The position numbers and the translations under genes were made by a program. A DNA stretch of 64,000 bases from Mycobacterium noviomagense (GTDB lineage Bacteria > Actinomycetota > Actinomycetes > Mycobacteriales > Mycobacteriaceae), in NCBI RefSeq assembly GCF_010731635.1, contig NZ_AP022583.1:3968001-4032000 (forward strand), read 5' to 3'. Below are positions 28,625-36,720 of the stretch, one piece after another. The notes under the pieces are model-generated. The model saw only the letters and a list, made by a program, of their open reading frames with translations, had not been told where the DNA came from and searched no databases. Numbering within the stretch: the stretch's first letter is position 1; each line of letters begins with the position of its first letter.

Positions 28625-29905
28625 GTGTCCGCCGAACTGAGCCAGGTCTCCAGCACACCGCCGCTGTCCGCGGCGGACATCGATGCTGCAGCCAAGCGCA
28701 TCGCGCAGGTGGTCACGCCCACCCCGCTGCAGTTGTGCGACCGGTTGTCGGAGGTCACCGGAGCCACGGTCTACCTCAAACGCGAAGACCTTCAGTCGGT
28801 GCGCTCATACAAGCTGCGTGGCGCCTACAACCTGCTTGTGCAGCTGTCGGGGGAGGAGATCGCCGCCGGTGTGGTGTGCTCCTCGGCGGGCAATCACGCC
28901 CAGGGGTTCGCCTACGCATGCCGTGCGCTCGGAATCCATGGCCGCGTGTACGTACCGGCCAAGACGCCTAAGCAGAAAAAGGACCGCATCCGCTATCACG
29001 GCGGGGAGTTCATCGATTTGATCGTCAGCGGGTCGACCTACGACATGGCGGCGGAGGCGGCACTCAATGACGTCGCACGCACGGGCGCCACACTGGTTCC
29101 GCCGTACGACGACGTACGCACCATCGCCGGCCAGGGCACCATCGCGGTAGAACTACTCGACCAGCTCGACAGCGAGCCCGACTTGGTCGTGGTTCCGGTG
29201 GGTGGCGGCGGATGCGTCGCGGGCATCACCACCTACCTGGCCGAGCGGACAGCGAACACTTCGGTACTCGGTGTCGAACCCGGAGGCGCCGCCGCGATGA
29301 TGGCCGCGCTGGCCGCCGGGGAGCCGGTCACGCTGGACCACGTGGACCAGTTCATCGACGGCGCGGCGGTGAACCGGGCCGGGACCCTGACCTACGCAGC
29401 GGTGGCCGCCGCCGGTGACATGGTGTCGATCACCGCGGTCGACGAAGGCGCGGTGTGCACCGCGATGCTCGGCCTCTACCAGCACGAGGGGATCATCGCG
29501 GAGCCGGCGGGCGCGCTGTCGGTTGCCGGACTGCTGGAAGCCGACATCGAGCCCGGATCCACGGTGGTGTGCCTGATCTCGGGCGGCAACAACGACGTGT
29601 CGCGCTACGGGGAAATCGTGGAGCGCTCGCTGATCCACCTCGGTCTCAAGCACTACTTCCTGGTCGACTTTCCGCAAGAACCGGGCGCGCTGCGCCGGTT
29701 CCTCGACCAGGTACTCGGACCCAACGACGACATCACGTTGTTCGAGTACATCAAACGCAACAACCGCGAAACCGGTGAGGCGCTGGTCGGCATCGAACTG
29801 GGATCGGCCGCCGACCTCGACGGGCTGCTGGCCCGGATGCGGGCCACCGAACTGCACATCGAAGCTCTCGAGCCGGGGTCACCGGCGTACCGGTATTTGT
29901 TGTAG
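28625..29905 (+). CDS. ilvA: Threonine dehydratase (threonine ammonia-lyase)
   Basis: A 426-residue PLP enzyme that turns L-threonine into 2-oxobutanoate and ammonia, the first step of isoleucine synthesis. The PLP lysine is Lys63 in RSYKLRGAYN, the phosphate-binding glycine loop is VPVGGGGCVAG, and the C-terminal 90 residues (after SGGNNDVSRYG) form an ACT-like regulatory domain that should bind isoleucine as a feedback signal. It is the short biosynthetic form with one regulatory domain, as in M. tuberculosis IlvA (Rv1559). It starts with GTG at 28625. In H37Rv the vapBC11 toxin pair follows; here there is none. Confidence 0.95.
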   Translation: MSAELSQVSSTPPLSAADIDAAAKRIAQVVTPTPLQLCDRLSEVTGATVYLKREDLQSVRSYKLRGAYNLLVQLSGEEIAAGVVCSSAGNHAQGFAYACRALGIHGRVYVPAKTPKQKKDRIRYHGGEFIDLIVSGSTYDMAAEAALNDVARTGATLVPPYDDVRTIAGQGTIAVELLDQLDSEPDLVVVPVGGGGCVAGITTYLAERTANTSVLGVEPGGAAAMMAALAAGEPVTLDHVDQFIDGAAVNRAGTLTYAAVAAAGDMVSITAVDEGAVCTAMLGLYQHEGIIAEPAGALSVAGLLEADIEPGSTVVCLISGGNNDVSRYGEIVERSLIHLGLKHYFLVDFPQEPGALRRFLDQVLGPNDDITLFEYIKRNNRETGEALVGIELGSAADLDGLLARMRATELHIEALEPGSPAYRYLL

Positions 29906-29931
29906 CGACATCTGGTTCCGCTGATTCCCCC

Positions 29932-29989
29932 CGAGCGTGCGCAGTTGCACGGCATATGCGGCGTGTCGGAGTACAGGCACGCCCGCTCG
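29932..29989. repeat. Imperfect palindrome between ilvA and the convergent unknown gene
   Basis: CGAGCGTGC (29932-29940) is answered by GCACGCCCGCTCG (29977-29989), with GTGC-GCAGTT-GCAC nested at 29937-29950. It lies between two convergent stops and could be a two-way terminator or a dispersed element. The remaining bases of this gap show nothing else. Confidence 0.4.
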
Positions 29990-30000
29990 CGGTAGAGGTC

Positions 30001-30429
30001 TCAGATATCGATCTGCAGGAGCGACTCGTCGTTGGCGCGGAAGATCGGCTCGAGGGGCACGTCGAACCGTTGGGCCGCTTCGGATAACGCCTTGGCCCAC
30101 GTGCGGTCCGCCGACGAGATCGGTCGCCGCCCAGGTCCGGTCAATAGCAGGGCCACGGTGGTGCCCGACGCCGTGTCGTCGAGCAGCGTGCGCAGACCCG
30201 ACATCAGTCTTCTCACGAGCCGGCCCTGCGGACGTGGACCGATCGGTACCTGGCTGAGCATTTTGAGCAGGCGACGATCCGGACCGATGAAGCCGAACCA
30301 CAGCAGCTTTTCACCAAAACCCAACGGCCCCATCAATGCACGCCAGCGTTCGCGCAGGTCAGCGGCTGAATGCACCGGGTCGGTGGCGGTCTCGATGGGC
30401 GGTAGCGGCAACAGTTCCCGATGGGACAT
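30001..30429 (-). CDS. Conserved actinobacterial protein of unknown function
   Basis: A 142-residue soluble protein without signal peptide or membrane segment. A central segment RWRALMGPLGFGEKLLWFGF is rich in aromatic residues, and the C-terminal half carries LLLTGPGRRPISSADRTWA and ends in FRANDESLLQIDI. I have seen this pattern in actinobacterial proteins of unknown role but cannot name the family. It lies 36 bp downstream of treZ on the same strand and may be the last gene of the trehalose operon. It converges on ilvA. Confidence 0.6.
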   Translation of the reverse strand: MSHRELLPLPPIETATDPVHSAADLRERWRALMGPLGFGEKLLWFGFIGPDRRLLKMLSQVPIGPRPQGRLVRRLMSGLRTLLDDTASGTTVALLLTGPGRRPISSADRTWAKALSEAAQRFDVPLEPIFRANDESLLQIDI

Positions 30430-30465
30430 GGCCGAATCATCAGCGGTTGCCGGTGGCGCCGCCAG

Positions 30466-32196
30466 TCAGTTATCCACAGCCCTGAGCACAGCGACCGACT
30501 GCCCCGGTAGCTCGGTGATGTCGTCACCGACTTTGGGCTCATCCCAGGCCAGCACCACCTCGCCGCGCACCGGCACCGTCACCGCCTCGGTACCCAGGTT
30601 GCATGCCACCACGAAACGCCCCCGACGCATGGTGATCCAGCGGTTCTCCTCGTCAAAGTCGATCTGCAGATGCTCCAGCCATGGGTCAGCGAGATCGGTT
30701 TCGTTGCGCCGCAAGGCGATCAACTCCCGATAGGTGCCGAGCAGCCGGGCGTGCTCGCCGACGCCAGGCTCGTCCCAGTCCAGCTTGGAACGCTCGAAGG
30801 TGTGTGGGTCCTGCGGGTCGGGAATCTCGTCGGCGTTCCAGCCGTGCTCGGCGAACTCCTTCTTGCGGCCCTCAGCGGTGGCCCGGGCAAGCTCGGGCTC
30901 CGGGTGGGAGCTGAAGAACTGGAACGGGTGCGACGAGCCCCATTCCTCGCCCATGAAAAGCATTGCAGTGTACGGAGATCCGAGCACCAGCGCAGCTTTG
31001 ATCGCGAGCTGGCCGAAGGTCAGGTTCTGTGACGGCCGGTCTCCGAGCGCACGATTGCCGACCTGGTCGTGGGTGCAGGTGTAGGCCAACAACCGGGTAG
31101 CCGGAATCTTCGATGTGTCCAGCGGTCGGCCATGGCGCCGGCCCCGAAAGGATGAGTAGCTGGCCGCGTGGAAGAAGCCGTTGCGCAACGTGTGGGCCAG
31201 CGTGGCCAGCGACCCGAAATCGGCGTAGTAGCCCTGGCGTTCGCCGGAGACCGCGGCGTGAATGGCGTGATGGATGTCGTCGTCCCACTGTGCAGTGAGC
31301 CCGTAGCCGCCATCTTCTCGAGGAGTAATCAGCCGCGGATCGTTGAGATCGCTTTCGGCGACCAGCGACAGCGGGCGGCCCAATCGGGCCGACAGTTGGT
31401 CTGTTTCGGTCGACAGCTCTTCGAGGATGTGGATGGCGGTGGTGTCGACCAGTGCGTGCACCGCGTCCAGTCGCAGGCCGTCGGCGTGAAAGTCGCGCAT
31501 CCAGCGCAGCGCACAGTCGATGATGTAGCGGCGCACCTCATCGGAGTCCGCGTCGGCGATGTTGATGCCTTCGCCCCAGGGATTGCTCGCGGACGACAGG
31601 TACGGGCCGAACTGCGGCAGGTAGTTGCCCGACGGGCCGAGATGGTTGAACACCGCATCGATCAATACGCCCAAACCGCGGGCATGGCAGGCATCGACGA
31701 AGCGCACCAGCCCGTCGGGACCACCGTAGGGTTCGTGCACGGAATACCACAGCACGCCGTCGTATCCCCAGCCATGCGTGCCGGAGTACGAGTTCACCGG
31801 CATCACTTCGACAAAATCGACACCGAGATCCGCCAAGTAGTCGAGCTTTCCGATCGCGGCGTCGAAAGTGCCCTCGGGCGTGAATGTTCCGATGTGCAGC
31901 TCGTAGATCACCGCACCTTCCACCGAGCGCCCGGCCCAGTCGCCGTCGCTCCACGCCGCCGCGGTCGGCTCCCACAGCGCAGAACGTGCATGCACGCCGT
32001 CGGGCTGGCGAGGGGACCGCGGGTCGGGCAGCACCGTGGGATCGTCGTCGAGCAGAAACCCGTAGCGCGCATTCGGTGCCGCCTCGACCGTGGCGCGCCA
32101 CCAGCCGTCGTCGCCGCGCGCCATCGGGTACACCGCTCCGTCGACATCGAGACGCACCCGCTCGGGATTGGGTGCCCAGACGGCGAATTCAGGCAT
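30466..32196 (-). CDS. treZ: Malto-oligosyltrehalose trehalohydrolase
   Basis: A 576-residue GH13 enzyme that releases free trehalose from malto-oligosyl-trehalose, the last step of the TreX-TreY-TreZ route from glycogen. An N-terminal carbohydrate-binding fold (AVWAPNPERVRLDVDG) precedes the barrel. The GH13 residues are in DGLRLDAVHAL (nucleophile Asp), LVAESDLND (acid-base Glu) and CTHDQVGNR (third Asp). The start ATG 32196 overlaps the end of treY by eight bases. Trehalose made here would feed the mycolyl and acyl trehalose lipids, including those of the locus at the left end. Confidence 0.95.
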   Translation of the reverse strand: MPEFAVWAPNPERVRLDVDGAVYPMARGDDGWWRATVEAAPNARYGFLLDDDPTVLPDPRSPRQPDGVHARSALWEPTAAAWSDGDWAGRSVEGAVIYELHIGTFTPEGTFDAAIGKLDYLADLGVDFVEVMPVNSYSGTHGWGYDGVLWYSVHEPYGGPDGLVRFVDACHARGLGVLIDAVFNHLGPSGNYLPQFGPYLSSASNPWGEGINIADADSDEVRRYIIDCALRWMRDFHADGLRLDAVHALVDTTAIHILEELSTETDQLSARLGRPLSLVAESDLNDPRLITPREDGGYGLTAQWDDDIHHAIHAAVSGERQGYYADFGSLATLAHTLRNGFFHAASYSSFRGRRHGRPLDTSKIPATRLLAYTCTHDQVGNRALGDRPSQNLTFGQLAIKAALVLGSPYTAMLFMGEEWGSSHPFQFFSSHPEPELARATAEGRKKEFAEHGWNADEIPDPQDPHTFERSKLDWDEPGVGEHARLLGTYRELIALRRNETDLADPWLEHLQIDFDEENRWITMRRGRFVVACNLGTEAVTVPVRGEVVLAWDEPKVGDDITELPGQSVAVLRAVDN

Positions 32197-34486
32197 CGGC
32201 GCGCTCTAACAGCACCACGGGCAGCTCGGCGAACAGCTCAGGGGCCGGTATCGCGCCGCTGAATGTCGCGCCGCTCAGCGTGTCGGTCCACAGCCCATCG
32301 GGTAGCGGCACGGCGGTATCACCCCAACCCGCTTCGTCGAGCTGAAAAGTCCAGCGGGTGACGGCCACCACGACATCTTCACCGCGGCGAAACGCCACGA
32401 CGTGGTCGGCGGCCGTGCCCGTGGCCAGTAGCGGATGGTAACCGCCGCGCAGGAACGTATCGGGACGTGCGCGACGTAGTCGCAGCGCCGCGGCGACCAC
32501 CCGAATTTTGCGGTGCTGCAAGGATTTTAACGCATCACGGCGCACCGCGTAGTCCACCGGCCGCCGGTTGTCCGGATCGACAAGGCTGTCGTCCCACAAT
32601 TCGGTGCCCTGATAGATGTCCGGTGTGCCGGGTACCGTCAGCGCGAGCAGCTTCTGCCCCAGCGCGTCGTTTTCGGCGTGCATGTTGAGTTGGCCGACCA
32701 GCTGGGTCAGCTCGCGCGCCACCGCCCCGTCCAGCACGGTGTCGAGCCAGGAATGCACCGCCTTCTCGAACTCGGCATTCGGGTCGTGCCACGACGTCTG
32801 TGATCCCGCTTCCCGGATCGCTTTCTCGGTGTAGCCGTGCAGCCGCTCGCGCAGCTCAGCCGTGACCCTCCCGTTGACCGGCCACACGCCGAAGATGTTC
32901 TGCCACAGAAACAGTCCAGTCGCGACATCAGGAGAGGGCGCAAGGCGCTCCCAGCGGGTGACGAACTCCCGCCACAGCGAGGGTACCTGGGAGAGCACGC
33001 CGATGCGGGCGCGGACGTCCTCGCCGCGCTTGGTGTCGTGGGTGGTGAGAGTGGTCATGGTGTGCGGCCAGTGGCGGGCCCGCGTGGCCGCGCTTTGGTG
33101 GAACTCTGCTGCGCCCACGCCGAACCGCTGCGGCTCGCCGCCGACCTCGTTCAGCGACACCAGCCGGGCATCGCGGTAGAACATGCAGTCCTCGACGGCC
33201 TTGGCCGTCACCGCGCCGCACAGTTGTTGCAGCCGGGCCGCCGCTTCGCCGCCTTGGGACACAGCTGCGGCGAGGATCTGCAGCGGCGGGCCCAAGTCCG
33301 CTGTCGCGGCCTCGGTTTCGGCCAGCGACCTGGGTAGTGTCGCGGAGAGCCCCGGATAGTCGCAGCGGTAGACGTCGATGTAGCCCAGCAGCGCGGCGAC
33401 CGCCTCGGGTAGTCGCGGATGATCGGCTCCGGTGGTCGCCACGATGCAGCGGCGCAGTCTGGCCAGCTCGCTCGCCAGGGTGTCGGTGGCGACGGTGGCC
33501 TTGACGTCGCGCAACCGCGCCGGGATCTGCTGATAGTCGCCACCGGCGGAGTCGAACAGTGCCGTCATCTCGGCGGCGCCGGTCGGATCGAGGAAAACCC
33601 CGCCGACTTCCCGCAGTACGTCGTAGCCAGTGGTGCCGGCCACCGGCAGGGTGGGCTCCAACGCCTCGTCGACGGCTAGGATCTTCTCGATCACAATCCA
33701 GGCGTCCGGCCCGACCAATTCACGCAACCACGCCAAATACTCGACGGGATCGGTCAACCCGTCGGGGTGATCGATGCGCACACCGTCGACGAGATTGTCG
33801 GCGAACCAGCGGGCGACCTCGGCATGCCACGCATCGAACACCGCCCGATCTTCCTGACGTAACCCGGCCAGCGACGTGATCGAGAAAAACCGCCGGTAAC
33901 CGCAGATGCCGTTTCGCCACCCGACCAGCCGGTAGTGCTGGCGTTCGTGGACTTCCGCTCCGGTGCCCTCACCGGTGCCGGGTGCGATGGGCAACGCCAG
34001 GTCACCGAGTCGCAACCGGTCGCCGTCGACTTGCAGGTCCGCGATGTCGTCGTCGGAACCCAACAGCGGCAAGATGACCCGGCCATCACCGAGATCCCAG
34101 TCGATATCGAAGAACCTCGCGTAGCGCGACGACCGGCCGTGCGTCAATACGTCCCACCACCACGGGTTCTGCTCGGGCTTGTCGATCCCGACGTGGTTGG
34201 GCACGATGTCGACCACCAGCCCCATCCCGCGCGCTCGCGCCGCGGCCGACAGCCGCGCCAAACCTTCGGCGCCACCGAGTTCGGCTGAGACCCTCGTCGG
34301 ATCGGTGACGTCGTAGCCGTGCGCCGAGCCGTGGACCGCGGTCATGACGGGGGAGAGGTAGACATGCGATATCCCGAGCTCGTCGAGATAGTCCAGCAGC
34401 TCCTCGGCGTCGGCAAAGGTGAAGCCGAACCCGCTGTCGGGCCCGCGCAGCTGTAACCGGTAGGTCGACAGTACCGGAAAACCCAT
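32189..34486 (-). CDS. treY: Malto-oligosyltrehalose synthase
   Basis: A 765-residue GH13 enzyme that converts the reducing-end alpha-1,4 bond of a malto-oligosaccharide into the alpha-1,1 bond of trehalose. The N terminus STYRLQLRGPDSGFGFTFAD and the block VDIVPNHVG are typical. The catalytic aspartate is in DGVRIDHPDGLTDP, the glutamate in DAWIVIEKIL and the last aspartate in LTTHDTKRGEDVRAR. Length equals M. tuberculosis TreY. It follows treX after three bases and overlaps treZ by eight, a compact operon. Confidence 0.96.
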   Translation of the reverse strand: MGFPVLSTYRLQLRGPDSGFGFTFADAEELLDYLDELGISHVYLSPVMTAVHGSAHGYDVTDPTRVSAELGGAEGLARLSAAARARGMGLVVDIVPNHVGIDKPEQNPWWWDVLTHGRSSRYARFFDIDWDLGDGRVILPLLGSDDDIADLQVDGDRLRLGDLALPIAPGTGEGTGAEVHERQHYRLVGWRNGICGYRRFFSITSLAGLRQEDRAVFDAWHAEVARWFADNLVDGVRIDHPDGLTDPVEYLAWLRELVGPDAWIVIEKILAVDEALEPTLPVAGTTGYDVLREVGGVFLDPTGAAEMTALFDSAGGDYQQIPARLRDVKATVATDTLASELARLRRCIVATTGADHPRLPEAVAALLGYIDVYRCDYPGLSATLPRSLAETEAATADLGPPLQILAAAVSQGGEAAARLQQLCGAVTAKAVEDCMFYRDARLVSLNEVGGEPQRFGVGAAEFHQSAATRARHWPHTMTTLTTHDTKRGEDVRARIGVLSQVPSLWREFVTRWERLAPSPDVATGLFLWQNIFGVWPVNGRVTAELRERLHGYTEKAIREAGSQTSWHDPNAEFEKAVHSWLDTVLDGAVARELTQLVGQLNMHAENDALGQKLLALTVPGTPDIYQGTELWDDSLVDPDNRRPVDYAVRRDALKSLQHRKIRVVAAALRLRRARPDTFLRGGYHPLLATGTAADHVVAFRRGEDVVVAVTRWTFQLDEAGWGDTAVPLPDGLWTDTLSGATFSGAIPAPELFAELPVVLLERADA

Positions 34487-34489
34487 GCT

Positions 34490-36682
34490 TTACAGGGTCT
34501 TTCGGAGTATCAGCAATGACCGTCCCGAAAGCGGGATCTTCTCGCCGGCTTGCATGACCCGCTCGGGTGTTCCAGTCGGTTCGGTGGTGTCCAGTTCGGC
34601 GGTCCATTCCTGGCCGTAGTCGCCGTCGGGAATGACGAAGTCCACCGCCTCTTCGTGGGCATTGAAACACAACAGGAACGAGTCGTCGACGACGCGCTCA
34701 CCACGGGCGTTCGGTTCGCGGATCGCGTTGCCGTTCAAGAACACCGCGACGCACTTGTCGAAACCGCGGTCCCAGTCCTCTTGTGTCATTTCGCGACCGG
34801 TCGGGGTCAACCAGGCGATGTCGCCGAGTTCGTCGCCGCGCCGCATGGGCCGGCCTTCGAAAAAGCGGCGGCGGCGAAACACCGGATGGTCCTTGCGCAG
34901 CTGAGTTGCCTTGCGAGTGAACGCCAGTAGGTCGGCGTTTTTCTCGGCCAGCGACCAGTCCATCCAGGACAATTCGGAGTCCTGGCAGTAGACGTTGTTG
35001 TTGCCCTGCTGGGTGCGGCCGAACTCGTCGCCGTGCGCGATCATCGGGGTGCCCTGGCTGACCATCAGCGTGGCCAGGATGTTGCGCATCTGGCGCGCAC
35101 GCAAGGCCAGCACGTCGGGGTCGTCGGTGGGGCCTTCGACGCCGCAGTTCCACGACCGGTTGTAGCTTTCGCCGTCCTGGTTGTTCTCGCCGTTGGCCTC
35201 GTTGTGTTTCTCGTTGTAGGACACCAAGTCATGCAGGGTGAAGCCGTCGTGGGCGACAACGAAGTTGATGCTGGCGCTGGGCCGACGGCCCGTCGCCTCA
35301 TAAAGGTCCGACGACCCGGTCAGCCGGGAGGCGAACTCGCCTAGGGTTGCGGGCTCGCCCCGCCAGTAATCGCGCACGGTGTCGCGGTATTTCCCGTTCC
35401 ACTCGGTCCACAAACCCGGAAAGTTGCCGACTTGGTAGCCGCCTTCGCCGACATCCCAGGGTTCGGCGATCAACTTGACTTGGCTGACCACCGGGTCTTG
35501 CTGCACCAGATCGAAAAACGCGCTCAGTCGGTCGACGTCGTAGAACTCGCGGGCCAGCGTCGAAGCAAGGTCGAAACGAAAGCCGTCGACGTGCATCTCG
35601 GTCACCCAATAGCGCAGCGAGTCCATGATGAGCTGCAATGTATGCGGGTGGCGGGCGTTCAGGCTGTTGCCAGTGCCGGTGAAGTCCTTGTAGAAGCGCG
35701 GGTCCTCGTCGTCGAGGCGGTAGTAGGCGGCGTTGTCGATGCCGCGGAAGTTGATGGTCGGCCCCATGTGGTTGCCTTCGGCGGTGTGGTTGTACACCAC
35801 GTCGAGGATGACCTCGATGCCTTCCTCGTGGAAGGTACGCACCATCGCCTTGAATTCGCCCACCGCACCGCCGGGCTCACGTGACGACGCGTATTGGTGC
35901 TGCGGAGCGAAGAAGCCAAATGTGTTGTAGCCCCAGTAGTTTCGCAGGCCCATCTCCAAAAGGCGGCTGTCGTGCATAAACTGGTGCACCGGCATCAGTT
36001 CGATCGCCGTGACGTTCAGCGACTTCAGGTGCTCGATGATCGCCGGGTGGGCCAGGCCGGCATACGTGCCACGCAGCTCTTCGGGGATGGCGGGATGCGT
36101 CTGAGTCAGACCCTTGACGTGCGCCTCGTAGATGACCGTTTCGTGATACGGAGTGCGCGGCGCCCTGTCGAATGCCCAGTCGAAGAACGGGTTGATGACC
36201 ACGCTGGTCATGGTGTGACCCAGCGAGTCGACCATCGGCGGGGTGCCGGTCTCACCGGGCTCGGCGCCTTCGCGGTTGACGAAATCCATGTCGTAGGAGA
36301 ACAGCGCCTGGCAGAAGTCGAAGTCGCCGTGAAAAGCCTTGCCGTAGGGGTCGAGCAGCAGCTTGCTGGGGTCGCACCGATGACCGGCGGCCGGTTCGAA
36401 CGGTCCGTGCACCCGAAACCCGTAGCGCTGGCCGGGTCCGACGCCGGGCAGATATGCATGCCAGACATATCCGTCGACCTCGTCGAGGTTGATGCGGGTT
36501 TCGGTGTCGTCGTTGTCGATCAGGCACAGCTCGACTTTGTCGGCGATCTCGGAGAACAGCGCGAAGTTGGTGCCGGCGCCGTCATAGGTGGCACCGAGCG
36601 GGTAGTTGTTGCCGGGCCATACGGTGGGCAGCGTCGGCGTGGTTTCGGTCATGTCCGTGTTCGGTTGTCTCGGTGGCATCAC
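34490..36682 (-). CDS. treX: Glycogen debranching enzyme (isoamylase type)
   Basis: A 730-residue GH13 debranching enzyme, first gene of treXYZ. It trims alpha-1,6 branches of glycogen to give linear chains for TreY. An N-terminal CBM48-type module (residues 15-150, with YPLGATYDGAGTNFALFS) precedes the barrel; catalytic residues are in HVDGFRFDLASTLARE (Asp), LIAEPWDVG (Glu) and VAHDGFTLHDLVSYN (Asp). The frame starts with GTG-ATG at 36682; an ATG at 36652 gives MTETTPTLPTVWPG and is an alternative because M. tuberculosis TreX is nine residues shorter. No ribosome site distinguishes them. The acyltransferase gene lies 38 bp upstream on the same strand. Confidence 0.95.
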   Translation of the reverse strand: MMPPRQPNTDMTETTPTLPTVWPGNNYPLGATYDGAGTNFALFSEIADKVELCLIDNDDTETRINLDEVDGYVWHAYLPGVGPGQRYGFRVHGPFEPAAGHRCDPSKLLLDPYGKAFHGDFDFCQALFSYDMDFVNREGAEPGETGTPPMVDSLGHTMTSVVINPFFDWAFDRAPRTPYHETVIYEAHVKGLTQTHPAIPEELRGTYAGLAHPAIIEHLKSLNVTAIELMPVHQFMHDSRLLEMGLRNYWGYNTFGFFAPQHQYASSREPGGAVGEFKAMVRTFHEEGIEVILDVVYNHTAEGNHMGPTINFRGIDNAAYYRLDDEDPRFYKDFTGTGNSLNARHPHTLQLIMDSLRYWVTEMHVDGFRFDLASTLAREFYDVDRLSAFFDLVQQDPVVSQVKLIAEPWDVGEGGYQVGNFPGLWTEWNGKYRDTVRDYWRGEPATLGEFASRLTGSSDLYEATGRRPSASINFVVAHDGFTLHDLVSYNEKHNEANGENNQDGESYNRSWNCGVEGPTDDPDVLALRARQMRNILATLMVSQGTPMIAHGDEFGRTQQGNNNVYCQDSELSWMDWSLAEKNADLLAFTRKATQLRKDHPVFRRRRFFEGRPMRRGDELGDIAWLTPTGREMTQEDWDRGFDKCVAVFLNGNAIREPNARGERVVDDSFLLCFNAHEEAVDFVIPDGDYGQEWTAELDTTEPTGTPERVMQAGEKIPLSGRSLLILRKTL

Positions 36683-36720
36683 TCGACTTTATCCGCGTCG
36701 CGCACGGGCTGCTCGAACTG

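Noticed and set aside
30466..36682. Possible GlgE-type pathway genes
   Set aside because: The three GH13 proteins match TreZ, TreY and TreX by motif and order; no GlgE- or TreS-specific features.
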